DNA of 64,000 bases from an uncultured Verrucomicrobiae bacterium (lineage in GTDB: Bacteria; Verrucomicrobiota; Verrucomicrobiia; Limisphaerales; UBA1096). Both the position numbers and the translations under genes were made by a program. Below are positions 9,701 through 18,338 of this stretch, one piece after another (the stretch's first letter is position 1; each line of letters begins with the position of its first letter). The stretch spans positions 1 to 64,000 of the forward strand of contig CALJHX010000007.1 of the NCBI GenBank assembly GCA_937770485.1. Direction: 5' to 3'. Under the pieces are notes generated by a model that was not told where the DNA came from, ran no database searches, and was given only the letters and a program-made list of their open reading frames with translations.

Positions 9701-10131
9701 CTCAAATTATCGGCACGGCATTTGGTAACATGAAATCACTGGAAATCACTGGTCTATCCAGCGCAGTTTTCCTCAACAAAACAGGGCTTTTTGAAATACG
9801 TCCACTGCCGGATGCCTCCCAGTTGGCACCGGCGTTTGACCTGTGCGCTGAGGATTTTGACGGCGACGGGGTGGTTGATCTGTTCCTCGCGCAAAACGCC
9901 TTCGGAGTGCCTAAGTGCAGCTCTCGTTATGACAGCGGCCGCGGCCTTCTGCTGCGCGGCGATGGGACGGGGAACTTCGCAGCCGTGCCAGCTTCCAGGA
10001 GCGGCATCGCCCCTTACGGTGAGCAGCGCGGCGTGACCGCTGCAGACTTTAATAACGACGGGAGAGCCGATCTCGCCGTGAGTCAACGTGGCGCTGCAAC
10101 GAGGCTTTTCATCAACCTCAAAACTGACTGA
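6781..10131 (+). CDS. CRTAC1-family secreted protein with FG-GAP/VCBS repeats and ASPIC/UnbV domain
   Basis: An 1116-residue extracellular beta-propeller protein. After a short hydrophobic leader (residues 17-35) come many calcium-loop repeats of the DxDxDGxxD type, for example GDYDGDGLCD, ADIDNDGDLD and ADFDGDGKPD. An ASPIC/UnbV domain occurs at about residues 545-640, and then a second set of propeller repeats follows. Such proteins are common in Verrucomicrobiota and Planctomycetota and are thought to act in surface adhesion or polysaccharide binding, but no enzymatic activity is established. The duplicated propeller-UnbV-propeller layout suggests two stacked propellers. The ATG start lies inside the end of the methyltransferase gene. 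Confidence 0.85.
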   Translation: MENEGIKIFSFKFSVFRKTAELLLVTSLGLSNSTALEWSAEGGHRWAKLADPGNGKPGFTLMPQKQTGVQFTNTLSTAILIGNKNLLNGSGVALGDYDGDGLCDIYLSRLDGENGLYRNLGDWRFKDVTTTSGIACPSQFSTGAVFADVDGDHDLDLLVTAMGQPNRLFLNNGDSTFTDATATAGIGTRYGSNSIALADIDNDGDLDLYIVNYGAKSVLKDGGKLDIVRENNRLTVRGPYANRIKFIGNKMFEFGEPDEFYLNDGDGRFTLMEWADSRFKTHDGEPLAEPYRDQGLSAIFRDMNGDHAPDLFIANDGFTEDRCWINDGSGRFREISPLAIRQLSYSAMGVDFADINRDGHDDFFVVEMLSRSHERRLTQQGTVPGSSIASGNFTHQPQSRRNCLYVARGDGTYAETAYFSGVAASEWSWSSIFLDVDLDGWEDILVTNGFEFDTDDLDTQARISRLGNLGVAQKRKTIFLFPPLDTPNVAFRNLGNLRFEEVGAKWGFDDKHDGNGMALGDLDNDGDLDAVVSCLKGPALLYRNNAVAPRVAICLAGSGKNTEGTGGRVRVISTVGQKPQSQEIMSGGRYVSGDQARRTFAARTDKPFTIEIYWRDGTRTALANAKAGRLYEIRQKDSQPIKPKNKLKKIFFNDLSAQLGHEHKPSVRNDFAIQPALPFRLSHSGPALANADIDGDGDQDLIITDTSDARLTFLLNDGNGVFTESPNSLPVGGTGVVVFDDGQAQRLLHLSEPPMLYSMANGQLSLAKRLAFDGIPSCAAALDADGDGDTDLFIGGSSSLGQFPVASPSQLFLNDDGNYTSSRLVDVGLVSGCVTADMDGNGDTDLVLACEWGSLKLLLNDGGKFTDASAAWGLAKFTGLWHGVAVADFDGDGKPDIAASNAGRNTAYELYPLPVRLFYGDANGDGMIELAEAFADKKTKQWKPIRTLEVFAKTFPHIQGTITRNKIFAAASLPQIIGTAFGNMKSLEITGLSSAVFLNKTGLFEIRPLPDASQLAPAFDLCAEDFDGDGVVDLFLAQNAFGVPKCSSRYDSGRGLLLRGDGTGNFAAVPASRSGIAPYGEQRGVTAADFNNDGRADLAVSQRGAATRLFINLKTD

Positions 10132-10339
10132 GCAAGGCGTGAAGTTTTCGCCGAGAAGACACAGGCTGTTCCCCTTCAATGGGATGAGCCGGGAACGGTA
10201 GGTATCGTGATTCGATAACAAATTGTTCTCAACCTATTTTTTCGGCGCAGAAAGCAAGCCGCAAAAAAATTAAAAATAGTTCAATTTTATTGGTTTTTCT
10301 GCTTGCGAACCCTGAAGGGCGCTCGTACAACCGACTCCC

Positions 10340-10356
10340 AGTAGTGCAGCACTACT
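10340..10356. promoter_or_regulatory. Perfect 8-bp inverted repeat upstream of the HU-type gene (candidate operator or hairpin)
   Basis: AGTAGTGC-A-GCACTACT is an exact dyad with a one-base centre, lying 37 bases upstream of the HU-type start codon. The tight one-base spacer suits a dimeric DNA-binding protein better than an RNA hairpin. The remaining intergenic sequence (10132-10393) is AT-rich and shows no other clear element. Function is inferred only from position and symmetry. Confidence 0.4.
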
Positions 10357-10393
10357 ACAAGGAGTAATAATAACCCGTACTATTAATAACGAT

Positions 10394-10684
10394 ATGGCAG
10401 ACAAACCGTTGACTAAATCACAGATCTCAGCAGCTGTTGCTGAAGCAAATGGAATCACCAAGAAGGAGGCTACAGACTTGCTGGCCAATATAGCCGACTT
10501 GGCACTCGAGAGCACCAAGGCAACTGGTGCCTTCACATTCCCAGGCATTGGGAAGCTTAAACTGGTAAATCGTCAGGCTCGCATGGGGCGCAACCCCGCC
10601 ACCGGCGAAACGATCAAAATCCCAGCGAAGACTGTCGTGAAATTTGCCGTGGCAAAGGCCGCTAAGGACTTTATCGCTAGTTGA
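10394..10684 (+). CDS. HU/IHF-family DNA-binding protein
   Basis: A 96-residue nucleoid protein that would bind and bend DNA as a dimer. It has the HU layout: an N-terminal helical part (SQISAAVAEANGITKKEATDLL), then FPGIGKLKLVNRQARMGRNPATGETIKIPA, which carries the conserved GRNPxTG DNA-intercalating arm, and ends with the usual FxxxKxxKDF helix. The family name is secure, but HU and IHF subtypes cannot be separated here. An AAGGAGT sequence lies 28 bases before the ATG, which is too far for a normal ribosome site, and no nearer one is obvious. A strong terminator follows. Confidence 0.95.
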   Translation: MADKPLTKSQISAAVAEANGITKKEATDLLANIADLALESTKATGAFTFPGIGKLKLVNRQARMGRNPATGETIKIPAKTVVKFAVAKAAKDFIAS

Positions 10685-10703
10685 GGATTAACTCATTCTC
10701 ATG

Positions 10704-10735
10704 AAAAGCGCCCGCGTTTGCTGGGCGCTTTTTTT
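10704..10735 (+). terminator. Rho-independent terminator after the HU-type gene
   Basis: AAAAGCGCCC pairs with GGGCGCTTTT around an approximately 9-base loop, followed by a run of seven T residues. It is 20 bases after the HU stop codon and only 8 bases before the ATG of panE. Confidence 0.92.
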
Positions 10736-10743
10736 GTACACTG

Positions 10744-11748
10744 ATGGAGGCAAACAAAACAAAAATCGCCATCGTCGGCTGCGGGGCCGTGGGCATTTAT
10801 TATGGGGGTAAACTGTGCCAAGCAGGCCGCAACGTGCATTTTTTGCTCCGCTCCGACTACGAGGTTGTTCGAGAACATGGCGTGCAAATCCAAAGCCTTA
10901 ACGGCGATTTTCATGTCCGCCCCGCCGCCGCCCAGTCACCGGGGGAAATCGGCCCGTGCGATCTCGTCATCGTCGCCTTGAAGTCCACGGCGAACCATTG
11001 CCTCGGCGAACTGCTGACACCGCTGGTTCGCAAGCATACCGCCCTGCTGACACTCCAAAACGGCTTGGGCAATGAGACGGAACTGGCGGAACTGTTCCCG
11101 ACTCAGCCTATCTTCGGCGGCATGTGTTTCGTCTGCCTCAACCGAATCGCGCCGGGTGTCGTCCAACACCTCGCGCACGGCAAGGTTGTCATGGCTCGGC
11201 ACGGTGGTTCGCCGGATGAGTTGACCACCGAGATCGCCGATCTCATCCGCTCGACCGGCATCCCGGTCGATGTCTCGACCGATCTCGAAAAGGCGCACTG
11301 GGAAAAGTTGGTCTGGAATATCCCGTTCAACGGACTCGGTGTCGCCGGCGCGGCCGGACTCGATGCCACACTTGCTGGCCAACTGAAAACCGATCAACCA
11401 ATCGGCCCCTGTCTCGCCACTGACGCCTTGCTAGACAATGGGCCCTGGGAGCAACTTGTCACGGAACTGATGGACGAGGTCATCGCCTCCGGCTGTGCGC
11501 TTGGCCACGACCTCTCGCCCGGCCTTGGCGAGCATCAGCGTAACCGCACGCGCGTCATGAAAACTTACCTCTCCTCTACGCTGATCGACTTTGAGCGCGG
11601 CCTGCCACTGGAACTCGATGCTCTCTTTCGCCGGCCGCTTAGTCGGGCGCAGGCCGCCGGTGTCAAGACCCCGCGCCTGGCAGCGCTTTGTGATCTGCTT
11701 GCGGAGTTGGATAATCGACGAAAAGAATCGGGATCGGACGCTGCCTAA
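10744..11748 (+). CDS. panE: 2-dehydropantoate 2-reductase (ketopantoate reductase family)
   Basis: NADPH-dependent reduction of ketopantoate to pantoate in pantothenate/CoA synthesis is the expected role. The 334-residue protein starts with a Rossmann fold (IAIVGCGAVGIYYGGKL, residues 8-24). It contains the family pattern LKSTAN and the catalytic-region sequence EKLVWNIPFNGLG, in which the K corresponds to the conserved catalytic lysine. A C-terminal helical domain follows. Paralogues of this family reduce other 2-oxo acids, so the substrate is not certain. The start is almost on top of the preceding terminator, so the transcript is probably leaderless or begins from a promoter inside the terminator region. 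Confidence 0.85.
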   Translation: MEANKTKIAIVGCGAVGIYYGGKLCQAGRNVHFLLRSDYEVVREHGVQIQSLNGDFHVRPAAAQSPGEIGPCDLVIVALKSTANHCLGELLTPLVRKHTALLTLQNGLGNETELAELFPTQPIFGGMCFVCLNRIAPGVVQHLAHGKVVMARHGGSPDELTTEIADLIRSTGIPVDVSTDLEKAHWEKLVWNIPFNGLGVAGAAGLDATLAGQLKTDQPIGPCLATDALLDNGPWEQLVTELMDEVIASGCALGHDLSPGLGEHQRNRTRVMKTYLSSTLIDFERGLPLELDALFRRPLSRAQAAGVKTPRLAALCDLLAELDNRRKESGSDAA

Positions 11749-11768
11749 GTCACAATTCGCCTCACGAA

Positions 11769-13280
11769 ATGCGTTTATTTTACTTAATTTTTATGACATT
11801 TTCTGCCTTTTCCGCGCTGGCACTTAGCCAAGCGGATAAGCGGCCCAACATTGTTTTCATCATCGCCGACGACCTCGCATGGGACGACCTCGGCTGCACA
11901 GGCAACCCCGGCGTCCGCACGCCGAACCTCGACCGCTTGGCCAAGGGCGGCATGCGCTTCACCAACGCCTATCTGACGATCAGCTCGTGCAGCCCCAGCC
12001 GGGCCAGCATCATCACCAGCACTTACCCGCACCAGACCGATGCCGAGCAGCTTCACTGGCCGCTGCCGGCCGACCGGTTGACGTTCGTCGAGTTGCTCAA
12101 GGCCTCCGGCTACTGGACTGCGGCGGCCGGTAAGTGGCATCTGGGCAACGCCGTGAAGGATCGCTTTGACGAGGTCCGCGAGGCCGACGTGTCCGGCTTT
12201 CAACTGCCCACCGGCGAGGCAGCCAAAGCTGGAAAGATTGTGCAGAAGGCAGTCGGCGATGCGCGCAGCGGCTGCGATCAATGGGTGCCTGTGCTCAAGG
12301 CGCGGCCAAAGGACAAGCCGTTTTTCCTGTGGCTCGCCGCGCTCGATCCGCACCGCGACTACGACGAGGGCATCCTCGAGCAGCCACACAAGCCAGGAGA
12401 TGTTCGCCTGCCGCCGTATGTCGCCGATACGCCTGGGTCCCGTCGCGACTACGCGCTGTACTACGACGAGATCACACGGCTCGACCGTTTCGTCGGCGGC
12501 GTGTTGGCCGAGTTGAAAGAACAGAACGTCGCCGACAACACGTTCGTGCTGTTTATCAGCGACAACGGCCGGCCGTTCCCCCGTGACAAAACGACGCTTT
12601 ATGACAGTGGCATCAAGACGCCGTTCATTGTGCACTGGCCGGGGCGTGTTGGCGCCGGCAGCCGCTGTAATAGCCTACTCAGTTCGGTCGACATCGCGCC
12701 GGCGTTCCTGGAACTGGCCGGTTTGTCGACGCCTAAGGTTTTTGAGGGACGCAGTTTCCTGCCGTTGTTGCGCAATCCGCAAAAGGACATTCGCGAGTTC
12801 GTGTTCGCGGAACGCAACTGGCACGACTACGAGGATCGCGGCCGCGCAGTCCGCAACAGGCGATTCAAGTACATCCGCAACTTTTACAACGACCTGCCCA
12901 ACACACCGCCGGCGGATGTCGTGCGCTCGGTGGCCTACCGAGAAATGATCCGGCTGCGCGACGAGGACAGACTTGTCGATGCACAAAAAAACACCTTCAT
13001 TCAGCCGAGAGCCAAGGAGGAGTTGTACGACACACAATCCGATCCGTTCGAGTTGAAGAACCTCGCCAGTGACCCCGCACAAGCCAGGCGGCTGAAACGG
13101 TTCGGCAGCGCCTTGGCCAAGTGGCAGAAAGAGACGGGGGACACCAACCCCAGATTTCGCACGCTCGACGAGTTTAGCCGGGAAGATGGCCAGGCGTTGC
13201 CGGTGCGTGAACGGCCCCGCCCCGACAAGGCTGAAATGACCCTACGCCTCGAGGCGCATTACCGCAAACAGGCCAATTGA
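11769..13280 (+). CDS. Secreted sulfatase, formylglycine-dependent
   Basis: A 503-residue arylsulfatase-type hydrolase. It has a signal peptide (MRLFYLIFMTFSAFSALALSQA), the metal-binding start IVFIIADDLAWDDLG, and CSPSR near residue 75, whose cysteine would be converted to formylglycine. GKWHLG and a downstream SDNGRP segment complete the active site. It would remove sulfate esters from polysaccharides or other sulfated compounds outside the cytoplasm. A maturation enzyme (FGE/anSME) is not in the window. The second sulfatase follows within 70 bases, consistent with one operon. Confidence 0.93.
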   Translation: MRLFYLIFMTFSAFSALALSQADKRPNIVFIIADDLAWDDLGCTGNPGVRTPNLDRLAKGGMRFTNAYLTISSCSPSRASIITSTYPHQTDAEQLHWPLPADRLTFVELLKASGYWTAAAGKWHLGNAVKDRFDEVREADVSGFQLPTGEAAKAGKIVQKAVGDARSGCDQWVPVLKARPKDKPFFLWLAALDPHRDYDEGILEQPHKPGDVRLPPYVADTPGSRRDYALYYDEITRLDRFVGGVLAELKEQNVADNTFVLFISDNGRPFPRDKTTLYDSGIKTPFIVHWPGRVGAGSRCNSLLSSVDIAPAFLELAGLSTPKVFEGRSFLPLLRNPQKDIREFVFAERNWHDYEDRGRAVRNRRFKYIRNFYNDLPNTPPADVVRSVAYREMIRLRDEDRLVDAQKNTFIQPRAKEELYDTQSDPFELKNLASDPAQARRLKRFGSALAKWQKETGDTNPRFRTLDEFSREDGQALPVRERPRPDKAEMTLRLEAHYRKQAN

Positions 13281-13348
13281 CCTCGCTCTTAGCGAAGCGG
13301 AAAACGGCTGGCCAAGCGGCTGTTTTTGCGGAACTCTCTCCGCCACCT

Positions 13349-14812
13349 ATGAATTCTCCTATCCGAACTTCTCTATTCAGCGGGCTGATCAGCGTATTGG
13401 CGCTTGGGCAGATCTCGCCGAACCAGGTTACCGCCGCCGACAAGCAACCCCCGAATGTTGTTGTCATTTTCATCGACGACATGGGCTATGCAGACATTGG
13501 CCCGTTCGGGGCCAAGGCGTATCCCACGCCCCACCTCGACCGCATGGCCAAGGAGGGACGCAAGTTCACAGACTTTTATGTGACCCAGGCCGTTTGCAGC
13601 GCCTCGCGGGCGGGGTTGCTCACCGGCTGCTACAATGTTCGGGTTGGCATCTTCGGCGCGTTGGGGCCCAGCTCCAGGCACGGCATCAACGCCGGCGAAA
13701 CGACGCTTGCCGAGGTCTGTAAACAGAAGGATTACGCCACTGCCATCTACGGTAAATGGCACCTTGGCCATCACAAACAGTTTCTGCCTATGCAGCACGG
13801 GTTCGACGACTACTTCGGCCTGCCGTACTCGAACGACATGTGGCCGTACCATCCCGGCGTGTTGCATCTGCCGATGGAACAGCGCCTCAAACGCTGGCCG
13901 CACCTGCCGTTAATCGACAGGAACGACGTTGTCAACGCACAAGTGTCCGGCAAGGAACAGGAACAGCTCACCACGCAATACACCGAGCGGGCCGTATCGT
14001 TCATCGAGAAGAACAAGGACAACCCATTCTTCCTCTACGTGCCGCACTCGATGGTGCACGTGCCGCTGTATGTTTCCGAAAAGTTCAAGGGCAAGAGCGG
14101 CGCGGGCCTGTTCGGTGACGTGATGATGGAGGTGGACTGGAGTGTCGGCCGAATCCTCGAAACGCTCCGCAAAAACAAGCTCGATAAAAACACGCTTGTC
14201 ATCTTCACCGCCGACAACGGCCCGTGGCTCAACTACGGCGACCACGCCGGCTCGGCCTCGCCGCTGCGCGAGGGCAAGGGCACGATGTTCGACGGAGGCT
14301 GCCGCGAGAGCACGCTGATGTGGTGGCCCGGTTCCATCCCGGCCGGCAGCGTCTGCAACACGCCGGCGATGACCATCGACATTTTGCCGACCGTCTCCGA
14401 GTTGATCGGAGCCAAGCTGCCGAACCATAAAATCGACGGCAAAAGCATTGTGAACCTCATCAAGGGCACCAGCGACCAAAGCCCGCAGGAGGCGTACTAT
14501 TTTTATTATGGCAAACAGTTGCAGGCCGTTCGCTCCGGCAAATGGAAGCTCCACTTTCCGCACGGCTACCGCACCATGGCCGGCCAGCCCGGCGGCAAGG
14601 ACGGCATCCCAACGGCTTACACCCAGGCTAAGATCGGCCTGTCGTTGTTCAATCTCGAGAAGGACATCGGCGAAACGACGGACGTGAAGGCCCAGCATCC
14701 GAAGGTGTTGGCTAAACTGAAGTCGCTTGGCCAGGCGATGCGCAAAGAACTCGGCGACCAAGGCCAAAAAGGCAGCGGCCAACGCGAAGCAGGCCGCTTG
14801 ACCAAGCGCTGA
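13349..14812 (+). CDS. Secreted sulfatase, formylglycine-dependent
   Basis: Second sulfatase, about 487 residues from ATG 13349 (MNSPIRTSLFSGLISVLALG, a signal peptide). The track start is a TTG overlapping the previous stop and would bury the signal. The active-site sequence is CSASR near residue 83, with VIFIDDMGYADIG at the N-terminus, GKWHLGHH and FTADNGPW. It belongs to the same S1 family as its neighbour but is clearly divergent in sequence, so the two probably cut different sulfate linkages. The C-terminus is rich in Gln, Gly and Arg and probably disordered. Confidence 0.93.
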   Translation: MNSPIRTSLFSGLISVLALGQISPNQVTAADKQPPNVVVIFIDDMGYADIGPFGAKAYPTPHLDRMAKEGRKFTDFYVTQAVCSASRAGLLTGCYNVRVGIFGALGPSSRHGINAGETTLAEVCKQKDYATAIYGKWHLGHHKQFLPMQHGFDDYFGLPYSNDMWPYHPGVLHLPMEQRLKRWPHLPLIDRNDVVNAQVSGKEQEQLTTQYTERAVSFIEKNKDNPFFLYVPHSMVHVPLYVSEKFKGKSGAGLFGDVMMEVDWSVGRILETLRKNKLDKNTLVIFTADNGPWLNYGDHAGSASPLREGKGTMFDGGCRESTLMWWPGSIPAGSVCNTPAMTIDILPTVSELIGAKLPNHKIDGKSIVNLIKGTSDQSPQEAYYFYYGKQLQAVRSGKWKLHFPHGYRTMAGQPGGKDGIPTAYTQAKIGLSLFNLEKDIGETTDVKAQHPKVLAKLKSLGQAMRKELGDQGQKGSGQREAGRLTKR

Positions 14813-14819
14813 ATCGCCA

Positions 14820-15659
14820 GTGGCTAATCGAACAAAAATCCCGTTCGGGGCACGGTTTTGGTGGCTTTGGCGGCCGGTTTGGCAGTTGCGCCACAAGGCT
14901 AACGGGATGCTCTTCCCGGCGCTGCTGCTGTTCTGGGTGATGCTGCTCATCAGCCCGTACATCGTCATTAACCGAATGGCGGCTTGGGCGGATCATACCC
15001 CGATCAGCGCGGAAGCCATCGACCAGCGGGACACGCTCAAGGTTTCGCAGCAGGACGATCGCACGGTATGGGATCCGAAGTCGTTTTTTCGAGACAGCGA
15101 AGGCCGCTTCCTAGACTACAAAATACCGGCTATCGACTGGACCATCTGGTTTTACCTCACGCTTTTTATCTACTACTTCGCTTTTTTTGCGGCGCTAAAA
15201 AATGACCGTGGCCGGGCTGAGTCACTGGTAATGGCTCAGGCCTGGGCGGTGTCAAGTTGGATCGCCTACCCGATCTTCGCCGTGTTACCAGCACACATCA
15301 ACATGCGCTGGCAGTTGGGCGAGATGGAGGGAATCTACGGCTTTGTTTACGAGGCGTTCCACTCCCTCGACGAGCCGTTTAATGCCTGGCCGTGCCTGCA
15401 CATCGCGCAGAGTTTCATTATTGCCGTGGCGTTGTCGCGCTGGTGGCGGCAGCGCAAATGGAACTGGGCGGTGTGCCTGCTTTGGCCAGCATGGCTTGGC
15501 CTGTTCATCAGCGTGATGACCACCAAGCAGCATTTTATCTGGGACTCGATCACCGGCACGCTGCTGGGCGTCGGCGTGTGGTTGGCGATCATGCGGCCCG
15601 GCTTCCGGCATCTCGACAACGTGGCCGACGACGATCTGCCCTTGGCCAAGTTGGGGTAA
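14820..15659 (+). CDS. PAP2-superfamily membrane phosphatase / inositolphosphotransferase-like
   Basis: A 279-residue integral membrane protein with about six hydrophobic segments. Residues near 191 (PCLHIAQS) and near 237 (TKQHFIWDSITG) match the second and third phosphatase motifs of the PAP2 superfamily, with the two catalytic histidines. Related proteins dephosphorylate lipid phosphates or transfer phospho-headgroups. The substrate here is unknown. It starts at GTG 14820, 8 bases after the sulfatase stop, so it is probably in the same operon. Its last codons carry a CTTGGCCAAG element. Confidence 0.75.
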   Translation: MANRTKIPFGARFWWLWRPVWQLRHKANGMLFPALLLFWVMLLISPYIVINRMAAWADHTPISAEAIDQRDTLKVSQQDDRTVWDPKSFFRDSEGRFLDYKIPAIDWTIWFYLTLFIYYFAFFAALKNDRGRAESLVMAQAWAVSSWIAYPIFAVLPAHINMRWQLGEMEGIYGFVYEAFHSLDEPFNAWPCLHIAQSFIIAVALSRWWRQRKWNWAVCLLWPAWLGLFISVMTTKQHFIWDSITGTLLGVGVWLAIMRPGFRHLDNVADDDLPLAKLG

Positions 15660-15808
15660 AAAAAGTGGCCGCCGGCAGGGGATGGGTGTAGAGGTTGCCG
15701 ACGGCCGACGACCCGCGGCTGGGATGGGAGGGGGATGCCACGGATCGCTGAACAACAAAGCTACCCCAATTTTCCCATAAAGCAACAAAAAAACTCAGCG
15801 AATCAGGC

Positions 15809-16537
15809 TCAAACTTCAGCAGTTTCAGCTTGGCCAACACCGGTCTTGACCTCTAGATGGCGAAGCATGCTCTCGAAAACCAAGCGGCCGTCGTCCGCGC
15901 CGAGGATGTTTTCGCTGGCCCTCTCCGGGTGGGGCATCATGCCGCAGACGTTGCGGCCTTCGTTGCAGATGCCGGCGATGTTGAGCAGCGAGCCATTGGG
16001 GTTCGCCTCGTCGGTCAGATCGCCGGTCTCGGTGGCGTATTGGAAAAGGATTTGGTCGTCCGCCCGTAGCTTGGCCAAGGCCTCATCGTCGGCAAAGTAA
16101 CAGCCCTCACCGTGGGCGATCGGTACGCACAACAGCCTGTCCGCCGGCACCTCGCTGGTGAACGGTGAGTCAGTGGTTGGGATCTTAAGGAAAATGGTCT
16201 CGCAGCGAAACTGCAGTGAGCGGTTCCGCACCAGCGCCCCCGGCAGCAGGCCGGTCTCACACAAAATCTGAAAGCCATTGCAGATGCCGATGACCAGTCC
16301 GCCTGCGTTGGCGAACGCCTTCACGGCATTCATCACCGGGCTGAACTGCGCGATGGAACCGGTCCGCAAATAGTCTCCGTAGCTGAAGCCTCCCGGAACC
16401 ACCACGGCGTCGGCGTCACCTATCGACTCCTCCTTGTGCCAGAGATAGTCGGCATCCTGCCCGAGGACGTTGCCCAGCACGTGGACGCAGTCCTGATCGC
16501 AATTTGAGCCGGGAAACTGGAGAACAGCGAAGCGCAT
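15809..16537 (-). CDS. purQ: Phosphoribosylformylglycinamidine synthase subunit PurQ
   Basis: Glutaminase subunit that supplies ammonia for step four of purine synthesis. The 242-residue protein shows the class I amidotransferase nucleophile in GICNGFQ near residue 85 and the His/Glu part of the triad in PHPERASE near residue 199. The N-terminus [11 protein letters not shown] is typical of PurQ. It lies 6 bases downstream of purS, and both are co-transcribed. The large synthase subunit purL is not in the window. Confidence 0.96.
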   Translation of the reverse strand: MRFAVLQFPGSNCDQDCVHVLGNVLGQDADYLWHKEESIGDADAVVVPGGFSYGDYLRTGSIAQFSPVMNAVKAFANAGGLVIGICNGFQILCETGLLPGALVRNRSLQFRCETIFLKIPTTDSPFTSEVPADRLLCVPIAHGEGCYFADDEALAKLRADDQILFQYATETGDLTDEANPNGSLLNIAGICNEGRNVCGMMPHPERASENILGADDGRLVFESMLRHLEVKTGVGQAETAEV

Positions 16538-16543
16538 CCGAGG

Positions 16544-16780
16544 TTACTCGATGGTGAAATGGTAATCCTCGATCACCGGGTTGCTGAGCAGCTTGTGGCA
16601 CGCCTCGTCGATCTTCGGCCGCCACGAATCGGCGTCCCCCTCCAGTTCGATCTCGAGGTATTTGCCGACATGAACGGCCTTAACACCGTCGTAGCCCATG
16701 TGCTCCAGCGCGGTCTGCACCGTCTTACCCTGCGGATCGAGCACGGCCTTCTTGGGGGTGATGACTATCTTGGCTTTCAT
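16544..16780 (-). CDS. purS: Phosphoribosylformylglycinamidine synthase subunit PurS
   Basis: A 78-residue structural subunit that bridges PurQ and PurL in the multi-subunit enzyme. It has the usual start (KAKIVITPKKAVLDPQGKTV), then ALEHMGYDGV and the VHVGKYLEIEL strand. First gene of the purS-purQ unit. It is divergent from the beta-CASP gene across a 139-base gap that contains one CTTGGCCAAG palindrome. Confidence 0.95.
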   Translation of the reverse strand: MKAKIVITPKKAVLDPQGKTVQTALEHMGYDGVKAVHVGKYLEIELEGDADSWRPKIDEACHKLLSNPVIEDYHFTIE

Positions 16781-16919
16781 TCACTGCGCGCACCCGGCGC
16801 GCCCAAGGCAGTGTCAGGCCAAGCGCGGCAGTGAACCAGTTTATTTTGTTCACAGCAGGAAATTTGCGCTTGGCCAAGTTTTGCTTTTCCCCGGCCAAAC
16901 GCTTGACCATGCTCCCCAC

Positions 16920-18314
16920 ATGAAGCTCTCCTTCCACGGCGCAGTCCGGACGACGACCGGTTCACAGCACTTGCTCGAGGTCAACGGCATCCGGCTGCTG
17001 CTCGACTGCGGCCTGTATCAAGGCAAGCGGCAGGAATCGATCGATCGCAACCAACAATTTCCGTTCGACCCCAAGTCGGTGGACGCCGTCATCCTGAGCC
17101 ACGCGCACATCGACCATATCGGCAATCTGCCCAACCTCCACAAGCAAGGCTTCGCGGGGAATGTTTACTGCACGTTCGCCACGCGCGACCTCGCGGCGAT
17201 CATGCTCGAGGACTCAGCGCGAATTCAGGTTGCCGACGCTGCGTATGTCTCGAAGAAGCACAAAAAGAAGGACCTGCCACCGGTCGAGCCGCTTTATTTG
17301 CCGGAAGACGCCGAGGGCGCGGTGCGGCAGTTCGTCTCGCTTGGCTATGAGCGGCCAATCCCGGTGGCCAACGGCGTGACGCTGACCTTCCGCGACGCCG
17401 GGCACATCCTCGGCTCAGCACAGGTCATCCTCGACATCGACGAAGACGGCACAAAACGCCGGCTGCTGTTCAGCGGCGACATCGGCCGCGGCGGCCACGC
17501 GATCCTGCGCGACCCGAAACCGGTCGAGGACGTCGACGTGTTGCTCGTCGAAAGCACCTACGGCAACCGCGAGCACACGGCTCACTCCGGTTTGTCGGAC
17601 GAGGTCGAGGCGCAGCTCGCCGGCACACTGAACAACGGCGGCAAGGTGATCATCCCGGCGTTCTCGGTGGGGCGAACGCAACTGCTCGTTTACACGCTGC
17701 ACCAGCTCGTCGAGGCCGGCCGGTTGCCAGCCTTCCCGATCTACGTGGACAGTCCGCTCAGCGTGAACGCCACCGAGGTTTTCCGGCTGCACCCCGAGTG
17801 TTTCAACAGCGACATTTACACCTTCCTACGCGAGAAGGAGAACCCGTTTGGCATGGACAACCTGACGTACATCCGCAAGGCGTCCGAGTCGATCAAGCTC
17901 AACAGCCTCGACGGCCCGGCGATCATCATCAGCTCAAGCGGCATGTGCGAGGCGGGCCGCATCCGGCATCACTTGAAAAACCACATCAGCAACCCGGACG
18001 ACCTTATCCTGTTCGTCGGCTACTGCGCCTACAACACGCTCGGCTCGGTAATCCGCGCCGGCATCGACCCGGTTTACATCTTCGGCAAACCGCACAAAGT
18101 GAAAGCCAAGATCGAGAGCTTCGACGGCTTCTCCGGTCACGCCGACAAAAGCGAGCTGGCCGACTACGTGAAAAGCCTCACTGGTGACATCAAGAAAATC
18201 TTCGTCGTCCACGGCGAGGAAAAATCGAGTCTGGCCTTCGCTGACACCCTGCGCCACCTCAAGCCAAGCGCAAAAGTCACCGTGCCGGAGCTGAACGAAT
18301 CGTTCGAAGTCTGA
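16920..18314 (+). CDS. Beta-CASP metallo-beta-lactamase-fold RNase / exonuclease
   Basis: About 464 residues from ATG 16920 (MKLSFHGAVRTTTGS). The track start at 16698 lies inside purS on the other strand. Zinc ligands are in SHAHIDHIG near residue 60, later GHILGSAQ and FSGDIGR, with the beta-CASP part in the middle and the RMMBL motif near the C-terminus (SFDGFSGHADKSEL). Proteins of this type (YsaA/CPSF73-like) act on RNA in the cytoplasm. Whether this one is endonucleolytic or 5'-exonucleolytic cannot be told. Confidence 0.9.
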   Translation: MKLSFHGAVRTTTGSQHLLEVNGIRLLLDCGLYQGKRQESIDRNQQFPFDPKSVDAVILSHAHIDHIGNLPNLHKQGFAGNVYCTFATRDLAAIMLEDSARIQVADAAYVSKKHKKKDLPPVEPLYLPEDAEGAVRQFVSLGYERPIPVANGVTLTFRDAGHILGSAQVILDIDEDGTKRRLLFSGDIGRGGHAILRDPKPVEDVDVLLVESTYGNREHTAHSGLSDEVEAQLAGTLNNGGKVIIPAFSVGRTQLLVYTLHQLVEAGRLPAFPIYVDSPLSVNATEVFRLHPECFNSDIYTFLREKENPFGMDNLTYIRKASESIKLNSLDGPAIIISSSGMCEAGRIRHHLKNHISNPDDLILFVGYCAYNTLGSVIRAGIDPVYIFGKPHKVKAKIESFDGFSGHADKSELADYVKSLTGDIKKIFVVHGEEKSSLAFADTLRHLKPSAKVTVPELNESFEV

Positions 18315-18338
18315 AGCCAGGCGCTTGGCCAAACGGAG

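Noticed and set aside
13910-14968. 352-residue minus-strand ORF over the second sulfatase
   Set aside because: Shadow of a GC-rich coding frame. No ribosome site or motif, and it crosses the next gene start.
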